Below, in pieces: positions 8,890 to 16,551 of a stretch of 64,000 bases of DNA. A program made the position numbers and the translations under genes. Position 1 is the stretch's first letter, and every line of letters begins with the position of its first letter. This DNA is from JAWKWH01 sp041397625 (lineage in GTDB: Bacteria > Pseudomonadota > Alphaproteobacteria > Rhizobiales > Rhizobiaceae): assembly GCA_041397625.1 (NCBI GenBank), contig JAWKWH010000001.1, positions 930,001 through 994,000 of the forward strand, given 5' to 3'. Under the pieces are notes generated by a model that was not told where the DNA came from, searched no databases, and worked only from the letters and a program-made list of their open reading frames with translations.

Positions 8890-8918
8890 ATATGGTTCGC
8901 TTTCGATCGCGGTTCAAG
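8890..8918 (-). promoter_or_regulatory. RpoH (sigma-32)-like promoter for hsp20-DUF1150
   Basis: On the minus strand CTTGAA (8918-8913) and CCATAT (8895-8890) are separated by 17 bases. This agrees with alphaproteobacterial RpoH promoters (CTTGAA, then CCANAT at this distance). Transcription would start near 8883, giving a leader of about 58 bases to hsp20. The same architecture with two mismatches stands before grpE at 20623-20651, which strengthens both. Confidence 0.7.
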
Positions 8919-8938
8919 ATGAGGGGTATTTCACGGCA

Positions 8939-9880
8939 ATGACGGCACAACACAGGATCATCATCGATACCGATCCCGGCCAGGACGATGCAGTGGCCAT
9001 TCTGCTGGCGCTGGCGAGCCCGGAAATAGAGGTTTTGGGCATCACTGCGGTCGCCGGCAACGTGCCGCTGTCGCTGACCAGCCTGAATGCGCGCAAGATC
9101 TGCGAACTGGCCGGCCGGCCCGATGTCAAGGTCTTTGCTGGCGCGGTGCGGCCGCTCTGCCGCCAACTGGTGACCGCGGAAGAGGTTCATGGCCGTACCG
9201 GCCTCGACGGACCGGTCCTGCCGGAGCCGAAAATGTCGCTTCAGGATACGCATGCCGTTGATTTCATTGTGGAGACGCTTCTGAAAGAACCGGGGGGTTC
9301 GATTACCATCGCCGCCCTCGGGCCGCTGACCAACCTTGCCCTGGCGCTCAACCGGGCGCCGGAAATCGCCATGAAAATCAAGCAGATCGTCCTGATGGGC
9401 GGCGGCTATTTCGAGCAGGGCAACGTGACTCCGTCGGCCGAGTTCAACATCTATGTCGATCCGCAGGCCGCCGACATCGTGTTTCGCTCGGGCGTCCCGA
9501 TCGTCATGATGCCGCTCGACGTCACCCACAAGGCGCTCACGACGCAAGCCCGCGTCGGCGCGGTCCGCGCACTCGGCACGCCGGTGGGCGATGCCGTCGC
9601 TCAACTACTTGATTTCTTTGAGCGTTTCGATGAGGAGAAATACGGCACCGATGGCGGCCCGCTGCACGATCCCTGTGTCATCGCCTGGCTGCTGAAGCCG
9701 GAACTGTTTTCCGGTCGTCACGTGAACGTCACGGTCGAGACCATGTCCGATCTGACCATGGGTTCGACAGTGGTCGACTGGTGGTATGTGACCGACCGAC
9801 CGAAAAACGCCGAGGTGATGCGCGACATCGACGCCGACGGGTTCTTCGCACTGCTGACGGAGCGGCTCGGCAAGCTTTGA
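8939..9880 (+). CDS. Nucleoside hydrolase (inosine/uridine-preferring type)
   Basis: A 313-residue nucleoside hydrolase. The calcium-binding signature DTDPGQDDA at about residues 10-18 and the second cluster around PLHDPCVIAW are both present; the latter holds the catalytic histidine-aspartate region. The enzyme cleaves ribonucleosides to base and ribose. It has no signal peptide and should act in the cytoplasm. The gene is divergent from hsp20. Ribokinase at 12248-13129 and adenosine kinase at 18233-19225 would handle its product and related nucleosides. Base preference (purine or pyrimidine) cannot be told. Confidence 0.92.
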   Translation: MTAQHRIIIDTDPGQDDAVAILLALASPEIEVLGITAVAGNVPLSLTSLNARKICELAGRPDVKVFAGAVRPLCRQLVTAEEVHGRTGLDGPVLPEPKMSLQDTHAVDFIVETLLKEPGGSITIAALGPLTNLALALNRAPEIAMKIKQIVLMGGGYFEQGNVTPSAEFNIYVDPQAADIVFRSGVPIVMMPLDVTHKALTTQARVGAVRALGTPVGDAVAQLLDFFERFDEEKYGTDGGPLHDPCVIAWLLKPELFSGRHVNVTVETMSDLTMGSTVVDWWYVTDRPKNAEVMRDIDADGFFALLTERLGKL

Positions 9881-9985
9881 GGCGGCGCCCGAATCCGGCG
9901 CAAAGCACCGTTTCGCCGCCGGATCCGCAATGAAACCGCCTTGTTTCGTGATAAGCTGCGCCCCGATCAACGGAGAGCGTGAAGG

Positions 9986-11146
9986 ATGACGACGGACGGC
10001 ATCACGGTTCTCGTCGGCACCACAAAGGGTGCCTTCCTGGTTTCGGGCGGCGGCGATCGTGACGGTTGGGCGGTGAAGGGGCCGTTCTGCGACGGATGGC
10101 CGATCAACCACATCGTCGGCGATCCGGCCACGGGTACGTTATGGGCCGGCGGCGGCGGCGACTGGCACGGCGCCGGGGTCTGGCGTTCGTCGGACGGCGG
10201 CGAGACCTGGCGGGTGACGCGGCTCACCAGGGGCACGATGGACGACTGGGCCGCTAACGATGCCGATTTTGCCGCGATGATCGGCTGGACCGATGAGCCG
10301 CTGCCGTTTGCCGACGAGTTCGCCCAGATATGGTCGCTCGGCCATGCCCACGGAACGCTCTATGCCGGCACTAAGCCGGCGAGCCTGCTGGCAAGCCATG
10401 ATGGCGGCGAGACATGGACGCGTTTGCAGGGGCTTAACGACCATCCCTCCGCCGAAAGCTGGAACCCGGGCGCTGCCGGGCTGGTACTGCACACCATCGT
10501 CTCCGATCCGCAAAACCCGGAAAAGATGTGGATCGGCATATCGGCGGCCGGCGTCTTCGCCACCGAGGATGGCGGCAAGACCTGGGAGCGTCGCAACCGG
10601 CTTTCCAACGCCGAAGCCTGCGGTGACCACGATCATCCGGCAGCACCCCGCGATGGCGAGATCGGCCATTGCGTCCACAACATGATGCGTGCCTCCGGCA
10701 GCGGCGATCTGCTCTACCAGCAGAACCATCACGGCGTCTGGCGGTCGTCGGATGGCGGACGGAGCTGGGACGACATCACCGCCGGCCTGCCGTCGACCTT
10801 CGGCTTTCCGATCCGCGTCCATCCGCGCGATCCCGACACGGTCTGGACACTACCGCTGAACGGCGACAGCGCCGGCCGCTACCCGCCCGATGCCGCCGCC
10901 GCGGTGTGGCGGACGCGCGATGGCGGCAAGACCTGGCACGACCTGCGCGAGGGGCTGCCGCAACAAAGCTGCTTCTTCACCGTCCTGCGCCAGGCGATGG
11001 CCGGGGACGGACGCGATCCCGCCGGCATCTATTTCGGCACCAATAGCGGATCGGTCTTCGCCAGCATCGACGAAGGCGAAAGCTGGCGGGAGATCGCGCA
11101 ACACCTGCCGACCATCCTGGCCGTCGAGGTGCTCGATCGCGACTAG
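9986..11146 (+). CDS. BNR/Asp-box repeat beta-propeller protein
   Basis: A 386-residue protein with six Asp-box motifs (S/T-x-D-x-G-x-S/T-W) at about residues 68-75, 137-144, 193-200, 254-261, 310-317 and 360-367, for example SSDGGETW and TRDGGKTW. This predicts a sialidase- or VPS10-like beta-propeller. The arginine triad of true sialidases cannot be recognised, so enzyme activity is doubtful. No signal peptide is visible, which is odd for a BNR protein. GGAGA lies nine bases before the ATG. It is between the nucleoside hydrolase and the crystallin-like gene; function unknown. Confidence 0.8.
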   Translation: MTTDGITVLVGTTKGAFLVSGGGDRDGWAVKGPFCDGWPINHIVGDPATGTLWAGGGGDWHGAGVWRSSDGGETWRVTRLTRGTMDDWAANDADFAAMIGWTDEPLPFADEFAQIWSLGHAHGTLYAGTKPASLLASHDGGETWTRLQGLNDHPSAESWNPGAAGLVLHTIVSDPQNPEKMWIGISAAGVFATEDGGKTWERRNRLSNAEACGDHDHPAAPRDGEIGHCVHNMMRASGSGDLLYQQNHHGVWRSSDGGRSWDDITAGLPSTFGFPIRVHPRDPDTVWTLPLNGDSAGRYPPDAAAAVWRTRDGGKTWHDLREGLPQQSCFFTVLRQAMAGDGRDPAGIYFGTNSGSVFASIDEGESWREIAQHLPTILAVEVLDRD

Positions 11147-11170
11147 TTGAATCCGTGTGGGCTGATCTGG

Positions 11171-11203
11171 TTGCGGGCGGTGCGGTCCGATCCATGCTAT
11201 AAT
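11171..11203 (+). promoter_or_regulatory. Extended -10 promoter before crystallin-like gene
   Basis: A perfect TATAAT (11198-11203) is preceded by TG one base away, forming an extended -10. The closest -35 candidate, TTGCGG at 11171, is 21 bases off, too far, so the extended -10 probably carries the promoter. A hairpin AACCTG/CAGGTT (11219-11240, ten-base loop) follows in the leader of the gene starting at 11292. Confidence 0.4.
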
Positions 11204-11291
11204 CATGAATGCCGAATGAACCTGCCTGCAAGCACAGGTTCAGTCGGCAACCTCCAAAATCAAGCGACAAATTGCCAAGGAGGATGACAAG

Positions 11292-12170
11292 ATGCCCATT
11301 TCCGGTTCTACATACGCAAAACTGACGAACGGTGCCGCCGCCGCCGCGCTATCGGTGATGGCAGTGCTGGCCGCGCAGAGCAGCGCCAGTGCCGAGAGCT
11401 ATCTCAACGGACAGCATTCGGGCCTGCAGAAATGCGTCCGCGCCATATTGGGTGGCTACGAAGTCAAGCACGTTCAGATCCTTGGCCACGACTTCAACTG
11501 CAAGGGCATGAAGAAGGGCAGCAACGGCAAGCGCACCTTCCAGGTCTCGCATGACCAGTTCGGCAACGACGATCAGGTCTATGTCAGTTTCAGGGTCAAT
11601 TCGCTGAATGTCCTCAGGCCGAAGACGCTGGACTACCATCTTGATGAGGGCTTTAACCCCGGCATCGCCGAATTTCACGGCAGGTATGGCCTGCCCAATA
11701 CTTATGAGGACACGGTCGATCGTGCCCGCAGGGAGAGGGCGCGAAAGCGCCGTGACGCCAATCATTGGTTTGAAGCCGTGGCCGGTGTCATTGCCGTAAC
11801 GGTCGCGGAACTCGGCAATCCCGAAAACCGCGGCACCGCGCCGAAGCAGGTGAGCTGCAAACTGCCGACATTCCATGTCTATGACAATTTCGGCGGCCGC
11901 GCCTACACCGCAAAACGCGGCGAATACGCCAACATCCACAAGGACAGCCGTTTCCAGGGCCTTGGCGATGCGATGTCGTCGCTTTGCATCCCGCGCGGAT
12001 TTGTCGTGCACTTTTTCGAGCACGACAATTTCAGGGGCAGGATGTGGGAAGTCGCCGGCGGAAAGACCGGCAAGGAATACTACGATCTCGGGCGGCAGAA
12101 GCGCGACTTCCAGGACACAATCAGCTCGTTCAAGGTGTTCGAGAACACCAGGATCACCGGCGGAGGCTGA
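11292..12170 (+). CDS. Secreted protein with C-terminal beta/gamma-crystallin domain
   Basis: A 292-residue exported protein. A signal peptide runs to about residue 34 (cleavage near SASA|ES). Residues 35-185 form a cysteine-containing domain I do not recognise. Residues about 193-283 look like one beta/gamma-crystallin domain with two Greek-key motifs: FHVYDNFGGRAY and HFFEHDNFRGRMWEV, each closed by an S-S motif (GDAMSS at 225-230, QDTISS at 274-279). Those closers resemble the calcium site (N/D-N/D-x-x-S/T-S) with the first acidic residue missing. A strong AAGGAGG lies eight bases before the ATG. A terminator follows at 12208. Function unknown; a calcium or surface role is a guess. Confidence 0.7.
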   Translation: MPISGSTYAKLTNGAAAAALSVMAVLAAQSSASAESYLNGQHSGLQKCVRAILGGYEVKHVQILGHDFNCKGMKKGSNGKRTFQVSHDQFGNDDQVYVSFRVNSLNVLRPKTLDYHLDEGFNPGIAEFHGRYGLPNTYEDTVDRARRERARKRRDANHWFEAVAGVIAVTVAELGNPENRGTAPKQVSCKLPTFHVYDNFGGRAYTAKRGEYANIHKDSRFQGLGDAMSSLCIPRGFVVHFFEHDNFRGRMWEVAGGKTGKEYYDLGRQKRDFQDTISSFKVFENTRITGGG

Positions 12171-12207
12171 TCCTTCCGGCCGCGATGGTGGAAGACTGGA
12201 CTTGCAA

Positions 12208-12240
12208 GGCGGGAGCGACTGGTCGCGCCCGCCTTTTCTT
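12208..12240 (+). terminator. Rho-independent terminator after crystallin-like gene
   Basis: A stem of 12 positions per arm (12208-12219 with 12222-12233, one A-G mismatch) and a two-base loop is followed by TTTTCTT. The stem is GC-rich. It lies between the convergent crystallin-like gene and ribokinase; the U-tract orientation assigns it to the plus strand. Confidence 0.85.
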
Positions 12241-12247
12241 GTCGACC

Positions 12248-13129
12248 CTAAAGTTCATCCAACCTCGGTATCGCCGGTTGTGCGCCGGGTTTCAGGCAGG
12301 CGGCGGCACCCGCCTTCGCCGCCCGCGCCATCGCCGCCGTGATGTCCATGCCTTCGGCAAGCCCGGCGGCCAGATAGCCGCAGAACGTGTCGCCGGCGCC
12401 GACCGTATCGACCGGCGTGATCTTCGGCGCCTCGGCGCGCGCCGTGCCGTCGGGCGCGGCGGCCACAGCGCCGTCGCCGCCAAGCGTGACGACGATGGTG
12501 CGGCCGGTTTTGGCGACGAAGGCGGCCGCCTTCTCTTCGCAGGTCGACCCGGCAAGGCCGAGCGCGGCTGCCGCCAGGTCGAATTCGGTTTCATTGGCGA
12601 CGATGATGTCGGCAAGCGGGATCAGCCGCGCCCAGTCGTCGCGCCAGGGCGCGGTGTTGAGGATCGACATCGCGCCGGCCTCGCGCGCCGCATTGAGCGC
12701 CGCTTCGACCGTTTCGAGCGGAATCTCCTGCTGCAACAGCACCACGTCGCCCGGATCGATGACCACCGCCTCGACATCGCCGGGCAGAACCGTGTCGTTG
12801 GCGCCGGCGATGACGGCGATCATGTTCTCGCCGTCGCTCGAAACCAGGATGAGCGCGATGCCGGTCGCCGCCCGGCTTTGGCGCACGGCGGCAAGCTGCA
12901 CGCTGTCCTCGCGCAAAAGCGCCAGCGCCTCCTCGGCGAATGCGTCGTCGCCAACGGCGCCGATCATCTGCACCTCGGCGCCGGCCCTGCGCGCGGCAAG
13001 CGCCTGGTTGGCGCCCTTGCCGCCGGGCGCCGTGGCAAACGCGTCACCGGGTACGGTCTCACCCGGTCCGGGCAACCGGCCGACGGTGCCGGTGAGGTCG
13101 AGATTGATGGAGCCGATAACGGTGATCAT
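12248..13129 (-). CDS. rbsK: Ribokinase (PfkB family)
   Basis: A 293-residue sugar kinase. The substrate-binding GGKGAN is at 36-41, and the ATP/catalytic motif DTVGAGDTF is near the C-terminus with the catalytic Asp at about 247. It phosphorylates D-ribose to ribose-5-phosphate, the step that follows nucleoside hydrolase (8939-9880). The frame is open 97 codons upstream of the ATG at 13129, but MITVIGSINLDL is the normal start of the family and the extension crosses the ECF41 promoter of the opposite strand. No ribose transporter is nearby. Confidence 0.88.
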   Translation of the reverse strand: MITVIGSINLDLTGTVGRLPGPGETVPGDAFATAPGGKGANQALAARRAGAEVQMIGAVGDDAFAEEALALLREDSVQLAAVRQSRAATGIALILVSSDGENMIAVIAGANDTVLPGDVEAVVIDPGDVVLLQQEIPLETVEAALNAAREAGAMSILNTAPWRDDWARLIPLADIIVANETEFDLAAAALGLAGSTCEEKAAAFVAKTGRTIVVTLGGDGAVAAAPDGTARAEAPKITPVDTVGAGDTFCGYLAAGLAEGMDITAAMARAAKAGAAACLKPGAQPAIPRLDEL

Positions 13130-13234
13130 CGCCTGTTTTCCGCTGGGCCGGTGTTTCGCTGGTCGCGGCGACAGGCTAGCGCGTGCGAGGAACCGGAGCC
13201 AGACCCAAGTTTCCGCGTGCGGGGGGAACTTTTC

Positions 13235-13261
13235 TGTCACATTTCCCGCCGCCGTTTCGTC
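13235..13261 (+). promoter_or_regulatory. ECF41-type promoter of the sigma factor operon
   Basis: TGTCACA (13235-13241) and CGTC (13258-13261) are separated by 16 bases, which matches the published autoregulated promoter of ECF41 sigma factors. It lies 22 bases before the ATG of the first gene in the operon that ends with an ECF41 gene (14203-15081). This is strong sequence support for self-activation. Activity itself is inferred. Confidence 0.8.
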
Positions 13262-13283
13262 AGGGGTGTAAAAGGACATGACG

Positions 13284-13682
13284 ATGAAAAGGATGATCCT
13301 CGCCATTCTCGCCGCCTGGCACGGCTTCAACGGCCTGTTCATGCTGGCATTGCCAGGGCGCTGGTACGAAACGGTTCCCGGTGTCGAGCACACGGGTCCG
13401 TTCAACGGCCATTTCGTCAACGATATCGGCCTCGCCTTTCTGGCCGCGGCGGCGGGTTTGGCCCTCGCCGCGTTCCGGCCGGGCCGGTCCCGGGCTTTTC
13501 TCGCCGCGCCGGCGGTTTTCCTCGGCGGTCACGCCTTGCTGCATCTGGCGGAGTTCCTTCACGGTCATTCGGGCGCGGCGGAGATCGCCCGCGACACTTT
13601 TCTCATCCTGGTTCCCGGGCTTCTGCCGGCATGGTTGCTGTGGCAGGATTCGCGGGCCGCAAGAAACGGAGCAACACCATGA
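13284..13682 (+). CDS. Small membrane protein of the ECF41 operon
   Basis: A 132-residue hydrophobic protein with about four membrane helices (around 2-20, 38-58, 66-86 and 104-122). Several histidines lie near the third helix (HALLHLAEFLHGH). I do not recognise the family with certainty; it resembles small DoxX- or DUF4345-like membrane proteins. ATG 13284 is preferred to 13278 because AAGGA lies seven bases before it. Its stop overlaps the next ATG (ATGA at 13679). It is the first gene behind the ECF41 promoter, so it is likely a target of the sigma factor. Confidence 0.6.
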   Translation: MKRMILAILAAWHGFNGLFMLALPGRWYETVPGVEHTGPFNGHFVNDIGLAFLAAAAGLALAAFRPGRSRAFLAAPAVFLGGHALLHLAEFLHGHSGAAEIARDTFLILVPGLLPAWLLWQDSRAARNGATP

Positions 13683-14206
13683 TCACCGCCTGGCTGAAAC
13701 GCAGGTTCGACCGCATGGGCCGCGCGTTCGACTACGACGTCGGCTACATGCACGAGCTGATCGACGCCGACCCGGAAGCCGGGCGCAAGTTCGCGCTCGC
13801 CATGCCGTTCTTCTCGCAGCCACCCAAGGTGGCGAAGAACGCCTTCTGGGCGGCCAAGCTCGTTGCCTGTAAACATGCTGATTGCGGCCCCTGCCTGCGC
13901 CTCGTGATCGAGATGGCCCGGCGCAGCGGCATCGAGCGGGAGGTGATCCGCGACACGCTGCTCGCCACGCCCTTGGACACCGACGCCGCACTCGGCCAGG
14001 CCTATGCGAACGCGGTGCTGAACAATACGCCCGAGCTTGCCGGGCTGATCGACGAGATCGACAGGCGTTGGGGCAGGAAGGGGCTTGCCAACATGTCGAC
14101 GTCGGTCATGTCGGGCCTGTTCTATCCGACGTTCAAGCGCGGCTTCGGCCACGGCATCGCCTGCGAGCCGGTGCTGAAGGAACTGGAACTGGAGCGTGCC
14201 GCTTGA
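13679..14206 (+). CDS. Carboxymuconolactone decarboxylase/AhpD-like protein
   Basis: A 175-residue all-helical protein. The redox-type motif CGPC lies at residues 69-72 within CKHADCGPCLRL, as in AhpD-like members of the carboxymuconolactone decarboxylase family. These proteins often have thiol-dependent peroxidase or decarboxylase activity; ECF41 genes are commonly linked to such genes. It overlaps the membrane-protein gene by four bases and the sigma gene by four bases (TTGA), so all three are probably translationally coupled. Exact substrate unknown. Confidence 0.72.
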   Translation: MITAWLKRRFDRMGRAFDYDVGYMHELIDADPEAGRKFALAMPFFSQPPKVAKNAFWAAKLVACKHADCGPCLRLVIEMARRSGIEREVIRDTLLATPLDTDAALGQAYANAVLNNTPELAGLIDEIDRRWGRKGLANMSTSVMSGLFYPTFKRGFGHGIACEPVLKELELERAA

Positions 14207-15081
14207 GCGACGGCGCCAAACTCGACGCGTTCATGGCCGAGCGGCCACGCCTGTTCCGGCTCGCATATCGTTACCTGGAAACGGCAAGCGACGCCGAGGA
14301 CGTGCTGCAGGACACGTGGATCCGATTTTCCGGTGCCGAGACGGTCGACAACCCGCCGCGATTTCTCTCCACCGTGGTGACCCGGCTGGCGCTCGACCGG
14401 TTGAAATCGGCGCAGCGGCGGCGCGAGACCTATGTCGGCCCGTGGCTGCCCGAACCGCTGGTCGACACGGGCGGGCTGATCGAGACCGGACCGTCCGACG
14501 CCGCACTCGACCTGTCGTTCGCGGTGATGCGCTGCCTGGAGGCGCTGTCGCCGGCCGAGCGGGCCGCCTTTTTCCTGCACGATATCTACGATGTTCCCTT
14601 CGACGAGGTCGCCCGCGTGACCGGGGTTAGCCCGGCTGCGGCCCGCAAGCAGGCCGAGCGCGCGCGCCGGGCGCTGGCCGAGGCGAGGCCGCGTTTCAAG
14701 CCGGAACTGCAGGACATCGCGCGGTTGGAAGCGGCGTTCCGGGCCGCAAGCCAGCTCGGCGATGACGGGCCACTGCGCGCGCTTTTGTCAGAAGAGGTCG
14801 AGTTTGTCTCCGACGGCGGCGGCAAGGCGGTCGCCGCGCGCAACATCGTGCGCGGCCTCGACAATGTCGCGCGCCTGTTCATGGGGCTGATCCGGGGCTA
14901 CGAAAAATATGCCGTCCGGCTGGAGCGCGCCGCGATCAACGGCGAACCCGGCCTGATCGCCTTCATGAACGACGAACTGGTCCAGACCGTCGCCTTCCGG
15001 CTCGATGACGAGCGGCGGATCTCCGCTTTTTACGTCGTCCGCAATCCGGACAAGCTGGCGCGCGCCGGTCAGGCGGTCTGA
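14203..15081 (+). CDS. ECF41-family RNA polymerase sigma factor (SigJ-like)
   Basis: A 292-residue ECF sigma factor with sigma-2 (about 12-75) and sigma-4 (about 105-160) domains plus a SnoaL-like C-terminal domain (about 170-292). Three ECF41 hallmarks are present: WLPEP in the linker (81-85), DGGGK (204-208) and NPDKL near the end (281-285). In this family the C-terminal domain modulates sigma activity, taking the place of an anti-sigma factor; none is encoded here. TTG 14203 with GGAG upstream overlaps the previous stop; ATG 14233 is the alternative. The 3' end overlaps the convergent ada-like gene by 13 bases. Confidence 0.93.
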   Translation: MSDGAKLDAFMAERPRLFRLAYRYLETASDAEDVLQDTWIRFSGAETVDNPPRFLSTVVTRLALDRLKSAQRRRETYVGPWLPEPLVDTGGLIETGPSDAALDLSFAVMRCLEALSPAERAAFFLHDIYDVPFDEVARVTGVSPAAARKQAERARRALAEARPRFKPELQDIARLEAAFRAASQLGDDGPLRALLSEEVEFVSDGGGKAVAARNIVRGLDNVARLFMGLIRGYEKYAVRLERAAINGEPGLIAFMNDELVQTVAFRLDDERRISAFYVVRNPDKLARAGQAV

Positions 15082-15947
15082 CCGGCTTCCCAGCCGAGGA
15101 TGGCGCGCTTGCGCGTCATGCCCCAATGGTAGCCGGTAAGCGCGCCCGACTTGCCGAGCGCCCTGTGGCACGGCACCACGAACGAGATCGGGTTGGCGCC
15201 GACCGCCGCGCCGACCGCGCGGCTCGCCTTTGGCGCGCCGATCGACTGCGCGATATCGGAATAGGCGACCGCCTTGCCCATGGGAATTTTCATCAGCGCC
15301 TGCCAGACCCGGACCTGGAAGTCGGTGCCGATCATCACCACGCGCAGCGGCTCGTCGGCGCGCCAGCGCGCCGGGTCGAAGATGCGCGCAGCATAGGGCT
15401 GGGTTGCTCCCATGTCCTCGACGTGGGCAGCGTTGGGCCAGCGCGCCGTCATGTCGGCAAGTGCGGCCCGTTCGCCGCCGGCGTCGCAGAAGGCAAGGCC
15501 CGCCAGCCCGCGTTCGGTCACCATGACCAGCGCGATGCCGAAGGGCGAGATGTGGAAGCCGTGGCGCATGGTCAGGCCCGCGCCGCGCGTCTTGTAATCG
15601 CCGGGCGACATCGCCTCGTGGGTGACGAACAGGTCGTGCAGGCGTCCGGGGCCGGAAAGTCCCGATTCGAGCGCCGTCTCCAGGAGCGGCATGCCCTCGT
15701 CGAGCAGTTTCCGCGCATGGTCGATGGTCACCGCTTGCAGGAAGGCCTTGGGCGACAGCCCGGCCCAGCGGGTGAAGAGTTTCTGCAGGCCCGTCGGCGT
15801 TTCGCCGACCTCGCGGGCGAGATCGTCCAGCGACGGCTGGTCGCGGAAATCAAGGCTGATCTTCTCGATAACCCGACGCACGGTCTCGTAGTCGCCGCCG
15901 AGTTCGTCGGTGATGTCCTGCTGCAGGATTGCCGTCTGCGCATTCAT
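15069..15947 (-). CDS. Ada-like AraC regulator fused to O6-methylguanine-DNA methyltransferase
   Basis: A 292-residue protein. The N-terminal half (about 20-110) is an AraC-type helix-turn-helix domain; the C-terminal half (about 130-290) is a methyltransferase domain with the acceptor cysteine Cys260 in VVPCHRALG. It removes alkyl groups from O6-alkylguanine by suicide transfer. The N-terminal zinc domain of E. coli Ada, which senses methylphosphotriesters, is absent, so it cannot be switched on the same way. The gene is convergent with, and overlaps, the ECF41 gene by 13 bases. Confidence 0.88.
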   Translation of the reverse strand: MNAQTAILQQDITDELGGDYETVRRVIEKISLDFRDQPSLDDLAREVGETPTGLQKLFTRWAGLSPKAFLQAVTIDHARKLLDEGMPLLETALESGLSGPGRLHDLFVTHEAMSPGDYKTRGAGLTMRHGFHISPFGIALVMVTERGLAGLAFCDAGGERAALADMTARWPNAAHVEDMGATQPYAARIFDPARWRADEPLRVVMIGTDFQVRVWQALMKIPMGKAVAYSDIAQSIGAPKASRAVGAAVGANPISFVVPCHRALGKSGALTGYHWGMTRKRAILGWEAGQTA

Positions 15948-16038
15948 GTTTCCGTCTCCGGATCGGTTCGTTTCATGGTGCGTATATTGCGCGCCGGCAG
16001 CGGCCATCGCCACCCGATTCTTGCAGACCTGAAACGGG

Positions 16039-16530
16039 CTAGCGTCGTGCCGTCGCCAGCGCCCGTCCGAAGGCGGTGGCGAAGGATTCGCGATCGTCGG
16101 GATTGAGGAAACCACCGATCCCCACGGTCTCGCCACGGCTGCTGACCGCCATGGCGGTGATGCCGATCTCGTCATGCCGGGCGACATTGAACCGGGCCCA
16201 GAACGGGTTGAACAGGTGGCGGCGCGACCTGCCCGAGGGGGCGACTTTCAGGATTTCGAGCGCCGTGCGCGATACCGTCACCTCCTCGCGGGCACGCGCC
16301 GAGCGGTAGGACAGGCGAAAGGCGACATAGAGCGCAAGGACATCGAGGCCGAAGAAACCGAAAACCGGCCACGCGCCCTTGGCCAGGAAGAAGGCGCCGG
16401 TTCCGAGCCACATGGCCGACACGATCGCCATCAGGATCAGGAAGCCGCGCCGGTCGAGCGAACGATAGGGCGTCAACAGCGCCCGGAAGATCGGCTGCTC
16501 GCCATCCGTTTTCGGGTTTTGTTCGTCCAT
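16039..16530 (-). CDS. DUF2244 domain membrane protein
   Basis: A 163-residue protein with two adjacent membrane helices (about 30-48 and 53-70) followed by a basic cytoplasmic domain (EEVTVSRTALEILKVAPSGR). This matches the DUF2244 family of alphaproteobacteria, whose function is unknown. It is divergent from nth, the adjacency found in many Rhizobiales; only 21 bases separate the two start codons, so their promoters must overlap the genes. Confidence 0.78.
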   Translation of the reverse strand: MDEQNPKTDGEQPIFRALLTPYRSLDRRGFLILMAIVSAMWLGTGAFFLAKGAWPVFGFFGLDVLALYVAFRLSYRSARAREEVTVSRTALEILKVAPSGRSRRHLFNPFWARFNVARHDEIGITAMAVSSRGETVGIGGFLNPDDRESFATAFGRALATARR

Positions 16531-16551
16531 GCGCCCGATTATAGAGGCACC

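Noticed and set aside
13130..13420. Upstream extension of ribokinase by 97 codons
   Set aside because: It crosses the ECF41 promoter and coding strand of the next gene; MITVIGSINLDL is the conserved start.
11984..13678. A 740-codon plus frame running from the crystallin gene through rbsK into the AhpD-like gene
   Set aside because: Only its last 175 codons (from 13679) are protein-like; the rest is antisense to ribokinase and has Arg-rich shadow composition.
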